From Anaerolineales bacterium (GTDB lineage Bacteria > Chloroflexota > Anaerolineae > Anaerolineales > RBG-16-64-43): a stretch of 64,000 nucleotides of DNA. A program made the position numbers and the translations under genes. The stretch lies in the NCBI GenBank assembly GCA_016932475.1, contig JAFGCU010000096.1:1-64000 (forward strand). The letters run 5' to 3'. The notes under the pieces were generated by a model, which was not told the origin of the DNA, searched no databases, and saw only the letters and a program-made list of their open reading frames with translations. Positions 61,019 through 64,000 of the stretch are shown piece by piece. The stretch's first letter is position 1. Each line of letters begins with the position of its first letter.

Positions 61019-61579
61019 TCACTCCTCGAAACTCTCCACATGATAAATCGATACCTCCAGCTTTTCCCTTCGCCACAGGTCGTAGTCAAAGCCCATTTTC
61101 TCGCACAGCATATCCAGGAACGAATACGGATCGGGGATCTGATCCCATACCTGCGGTAGGAAGGTGGCGCGGCGCATGCCGCGCGCGAGGATGATGCCAT
61201 CCTGACCCGGATGAAGAAGCGCGGGTAGCGCCTCCGGGTGGGAATAGGGCAGCGGGACCGGGGCGCTCAGGACGGATATTTCGATGTGCAGGTCGTCCAG
61301 TTCGGATTGCGTAAGGGGCGGAAAGCGGAAATCGCGGAAGGCCGCGTCGCCGGCGTGTTCGTGGACGTCCGCGGCGAGCGGCTGGCGTGCTTCCAGACTC
61401 CCGATGCAGCCACGCAGGTTACCATCGCGGGTCAGGGTCACAAAACTCGCCCCCGGAACCTGAAGCTCCGGGGGAAGCGATTCGAGATCGAGGCGGGGTT
61501 CGATTTTGTCGTTAAGCTGCACGGCGATGGAATCCCGGGCGATAGCCAGCAATTTGCGTTTGCATTCTTCCGACAGCAT
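61019..61579 (-). CDS. AMMECR1 family protein (AmmeMemoRadiSam system protein A)
   Basis: This 186-residue protein has the AMMECR1 fold. The N-terminal helix is CKRKLLAIARDSIAVQLN, followed by the conserved GASFVTLTRDGNLRGCIGSL motif and AADVHEHAGDAAFRDFRFPP. Further segments are ELDDLHIEISVLSAP and GRDGII-like GQDGIILARGMRRATFLPQV. Function is unresolved in bacteria. It often occurs with Memo and a radical SAM gene, but neither partner is seen in this window. ATG 61579 is preceded by AAAGGGGAT. A longer frame has no ribosome site. Confidence 0.9.
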   Translation of the reverse strand: MLSEECKRKLLAIARDSIAVQLNDKIEPRLDLESLPPELQVPGASFVTLTRDGNLRGCIGSLEARQPLAADVHEHAGDAAFRDFRFPPLTQSELDDLHIEISVLSAPVPLPYSHPEALPALLHPGQDGIILARGMRRATFLPQVWDQIPDPYSFLDMLCEKMGFDYDLWRREKLEVSIYHVESFEE

Positions 61580-61593
61580 CGGGGATCCCCTTT

Positions 61594-61951
61594 CGTTTCC
61601 GTCCGCGGTATGGCGGGCGGTTACCCTTTTCCCGCGGCCACCGCCGCGCCGCACGCCGGGGTTTCCGCCACCCCGTCCATGACTTCGAGGACATCGCAGC
61701 GGACGCCGTTACGTGACTTCTCGCCCATGGCCCGGGCGCTTCCCGGCATCCATTGGAAGGCTTCCTGCCGGGCCTATCCGCTGAAGATCGCGGTATGGCC
61801 GCCGCAAAGCGCTTGGAGCCCGCCGGCGAAATTCCTCAATATGCCGCGGGACCGGACGGCAGTGCCGCACGCCCCGTGATTGCGGACGATGCGGCATCCC
61901 TCGATGGGGAACGCGTTGTGCTTCTCATGGACGAGACCATTGGTATCGCAA
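61594..61951 (-). pseudogene. Coding-like stretch with an in-frame TAG, possible gene remnant
   Basis: Leftward, from the HEAT gene end toward AMMECR1, one frame has a strong third-position GC bias and a protein-like composition over about 110 codons (for example ACGTAVRSRGILRNFAGGLQ and VRCDVLEVMDGVAETPACGA). A single TAG interrupts it near 61774. No start codon of the usual kind lies at its beginning. I do not recognise the family. It could be a decayed gene or a chance open frame in GC-rich DNA. Confidence 0.3.
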
Positions 61952-62887
61952 TTAATCGGTTTTCCCGGACCATTCGCCTGGAAAAGCCTGCAGCGCGCGC
62001 TCGGCGGCATTGGCGATGTTCTGATCCTTGTCGTACCGGCGCATGCGGAGGACGTCCTGGGCTTCCTTTGTCCGGAATTCCACCAGGGCGATAAGCGCCA
62101 GCAGCCGAGCGGGCCCGTTCGACCCTTCTTGAAGATTCCCGTCGACAACCAGGTACCCCTGACGCGGATTTTTAAGGATCTCGATCAGCACCGGGATGAC
62201 GACCGGGTCCTTGATTTTCACCAGCCTCTGAACCGCGGCCTGGCCGCTATCCAGCTCGGCGGCGCGCACGGCCCGGAACCGCAGGATCTGGACCAGGGTG
62301 CGGATGGCGACATCCGAGACCACCGGATCTTCATCCTGCATCGCGACTTCAAGCTCGGTGAGAATCGCATCGTCCTGCGCCATCCCCGTGCGGTTGGAAA
62401 ATTCCACCGCCGCTTCCTGACGGACCCTGGACCCGCCGCTGCGGAGATCATAAGCGCTCTTCGCGCGCTGCACGAGCCTTCCCACCGGGGTGTTGGAGGT
62501 GGCGGCGGCAGCCCTGTTGAACAACGCCGCTTTCTCTTCCGGGCTCATCGCCATGATCTTTTTTGCGCGGTTTACGGCTTCCACCACTTCCGCATCCCCG
62601 CAGCCGAGCAACTCCTCCAGCGTGTTCAGCATCGTTTTCTCGCCCGTGGGATTTTCGATCGCGCGCAGGCGGTCGCGCCAGACATTCACCTGCTCCGCCA
62701 TGACCAGTTGTTTTTCCTTCAGGGTTTCCTGCTCCTGGATGATCCGCGGGCGCTCGGTTTCTTCCTCTTCCACCCATTTCCGGCGCAAGACGGCCAGTTG
62801 ATCCGCGAGCAAGGTGAATTCGCGCTGAATGGCGGTCACCTTCCGTTCGAGCACCATGGCAAGATCTTTTAATTCAAGGATGACCAA
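61952..62887 (-). CDS. Coiled-coil and HEAT-repeat-like protein
   Basis: This 311-residue cytosolic protein has an N-terminal coiled coil of about 85 residues (KVTAIQREFTLLADQLAVLR and onward). A helical middle part follows, then C-terminal helical repeats reminiscent of HEAT/PBS-lyase units (DPVVSDVAIRTLVQILRFRA; DPVVIPVLIEILKNPRQGYL; EAQDVLRMRRYDKDQNIANA). It is probably a scaffold or chaperone-like protein, and no catalytic motif is visible. It is leftward, upstream of the AMMECR1 gene. Confidence 0.75.
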   Translation of the reverse strand: MVILELKDLAMVLERKVTAIQREFTLLADQLAVLRRKWVEEEETERPRIIQEQETLKEKQLVMAEQVNVWRDRLRAIENPTGEKTMLNTLEELLGCGDAEVVEAVNRAKKIMAMSPEEKAALFNRAAAATSNTPVGRLVQRAKSAYDLRSGGSRVRQEAAVEFSNRTGMAQDDAILTELEVAMQDEDPVVSDVAIRTLVQILRFRAVRAAELDSGQAAVQRLVKIKDPVVIPVLIEILKNPRQGYLVVDGNLQEGSNGPARLLALIALVEFRTKEAQDVLRMRRYDKDQNIANAAERALQAFPGEWSGKTD

Positions 62888-63023
62888 GTCTGACTCTCCG
62901 CTGGGGCCTTTGCGGCGGGTTTGCCCGGAGTATTGGCAGTCCTTGAATCATAGCACTGGCATAAAGCGCGTCAAGTGGATCGGGGAAGCGGGGTGATACA
63001 ATTTTCCATGAGGGAGGAAGCGT

Positions 63024-63284
63024 ATGGGTGTTCCCCCGGTGGATCTCCGCAATCATTCCCGGCAGACCAAACGGCGCCTCATGGCCGGAGGGCTGGCGCT
63101 GTTTTTCGTGGTCGGAACCGTTTTCATCGCCGCTACCTATGGAACGCCGGCGGCGGGATGCGGGCTGGCGTTCTTCCTTGCGGCATTGATGCCTATCGGC
63201 CTGATCGGCCTGGTTCTGGCCGGGTTGCAGTGGGTCTTGGAACGAGCCGGGCGGGACGATACCGAAAGCGGAAAAAAGGAATGA
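63024..63284 (+). CDS. Small two-helix membrane protein
   Basis: This 86-residue protein has a basic N-terminus (RNHSRQTKRRL) and two transmembrane helices (AGGLALFFVVGTVFIAATYG and GLAFFLAALMPIGLIGLVLA). A charged tail follows. The family is not recognised. The ribosome site is GAGGAAGC. Its stop overlaps the start of the WD40 gene (ATGA), so the two are coupled and may act together at the membrane. Confidence 0.7.
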   Translation: MGVPPVDLRNHSRQTKRRLMAGGLALFFVVGTVFIAATYGTPAAGCGLAFFLAALMPIGLIGLVLAGLQWVLERAGRDDTESGKKE

Positions 63285-64000
63285 ACCCGCGAAAGATCGT
63301 GCTTCGCGTTGTTTCCGTCCTGGCAGGAGCGGCGCTCGTCGTAACCCTGGGAATCGGCGCGGCGTCGGTTTTTGCGCCCCACACCGTTCCTTCCCAAACG
63401 GCGCCGCAGACACCCCGATCCGGATCGTCCACCGACCCGGCCCTGCCGGCTGAGATCATTCCGCTGCAGGCTGCTCCGGTTCCTTCCGGACGGGAAGCCC
63501 TCTCTCTCTCCAACCTGGACGCGCTGAAGGAACTCGGTCATTTTGGACGCGGCTGGCCGGCCGCCGCCGATTATTCGCCGGACGGAGTACAACTGGCGAT
63601 GGGGACCTCGCGCGGTGTGGAGATACTCGCCACAGCCGATTGGACGTCCACCGCCTCCTATTCCTACTCTTCGCCGGTTCTGGCGGTCCGGTACTCTCCC
63701 GATGGGAAATGGCTGGCGGCCGGTATGCAGGACGGAACGGTTGTAATCCTCGAAGCGGCGTCGGGAAAAACGGAGCACAGGTTTCTCTGGCATGCGCGTC
63801 CGGTTCGCGGCCTGGCTTTCTCCGGTTGGCAACAAACGAGCAGGCCCTCGGCGTTTCTCGCGTCGGGCGCCGAGGATGGATCCGTCGCCGTTTGGGATCT
63901 GAATTCCGGACTGGCCCGCCAGCGGTTCACCAACCCGCTGCTCGGGTACTGGGGATACGGCATCCGCAGCCTGGCTTTTTCCCCGGATGACACGGTTCTG
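63281..64000 (+). CDS. WD40-repeat secreted or membrane-anchored protein (runs past window end)
   Basis: An open frame starts at ATG 63281 (AAAAAAGGA upstream) and is still open at 64000, giving at least 240 residues. It has an N-terminal hydrophobic signal/anchor (LRVVSVLAGAALVVTLGIGA) and a Pro/Ser/Thr-rich linker. WD40-like blades begin at about residue 110 (PAAADYSPDGVQLAMGTSRG; AVRYSPDGKWLAAGMQDGTV; FLASGAEDGSVAVWDLNSG; IRSLAFSPDDTVL). The repeats point to an extracytoplasmic beta-propeller. It overlaps the upstream small membrane protein gene by 4 bases. Confidence 0.88.
   Translation, partial: MNPRKIVLRVVSVLAGAALVVTLGIGAASVFAPHTVPSQTAPQTPRSGSSTDPALPAEIIPLQAAPVPSGREALSLSNLDALKELGHFGRGWPAAADYSPDGVQLAMGTSRGVEILATADWTSTASYSYSSPVLAVRYSPDGKWLAAGMQDGTVVILEAASGKTEHRFLWHARPVRGLAFSGWQQTSRPSAFLASGAEDGSVAVWDLNSGLARQRFTNPLLGYWGYGIRSLAFSPDDTVL

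Overview
The window is a gene-dense bacterial chromosome segment, probably from a Chloroflexota (Anaerolineae-like) genome. This lineage is inferred, not proven. The clues are threonine/proline-rich linkers in secreted proteins, a DUF3160 lipoprotein, a B12-dependent ribonucleotide reductase with NrdR, a PPi-type phosphofructokinase next to a DhnA-type aldolase, a Ser/Thr kinase with an FHA partner, and GxxExxY and AMMECR1 genes. No rRNA genes, CRISPR array or prophage were seen. The only integrase is a single tyrosine recombinase beside tRNA-His.

Layout. 1-6.2 kb: a GxxExxY gene between direct repeats, homoserine dehydrogenase, a tRNA-dihydrouridine synthase, and leftward VOC, GNAT and PucR-type regulator genes. 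6.3-20.0 kb: a rightward branched-chain amino acid cluster, ilvD-ilvB-ilvN-ilvC-leuA-methyltransferase-leuC-leuD-cimA-(leuB-like)-leuB. It is preceded by an Ile/Leu/Val-rich leader peptide and an attenuator. 20.0-24.3 kb: a tandem palindromic repeat block, an RCK/ion-channel-like protein with a shortened selectivity filter, and a modular TPR/repeat/TM/HExxH protein. 24.3-28.7 kb: leftward nrdR-nrdJ with two facing consensus DnaA boxes just upstream of the promoter, then rplY. 28.9-34.3 kb: MBL hydrolase, a sigma factor with a small membrane protein, a SerA-like dehydrogenase, lysS with a small coupled ORF, and greA. 34.6-41.1 kb: a degenerate GH3-like membrane protein, a Ser/Thr kinase divergent from an FHA-winged-helix regulator, tRNA-Pro, hisS and tRNA-His. 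41.2-45.4 kb: integrase, an unknown gene, PPi-PFK and aldolase. 45.6-53.1 kb: an apparent ion-homeostasis operon (unknown protein, KimA-like transporter, Na,K-ATPase-like P-type pump, two TrkA-type proteins) behind a perfect -35/-10 promoter. 53.5-64.0 kb: HD-GYP signalling protein, a leftward operon of secreted proteins (FG-GAP, DUF3160, CapA, mutarotase-like), rubrerythrin, AMMECR1, a HEAT-repeat protein, and a WD40 protein cut by the window end.

How the genes work together. The ilv/leu cluster makes valine and leucine from pyruvate, and isoleucine through citramalate, so it does not need threonine deaminase. It seems to be controlled by ribosome stalling at Ile/Leu/Val codons and perhaps by the divergent PucR-type regulator. 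The nrdR-nrdJ unit appears wired to DnaA, linking dNTP supply to replication initiation. The 45-53 kb genes look like one K+/Na+ homeostasis module.
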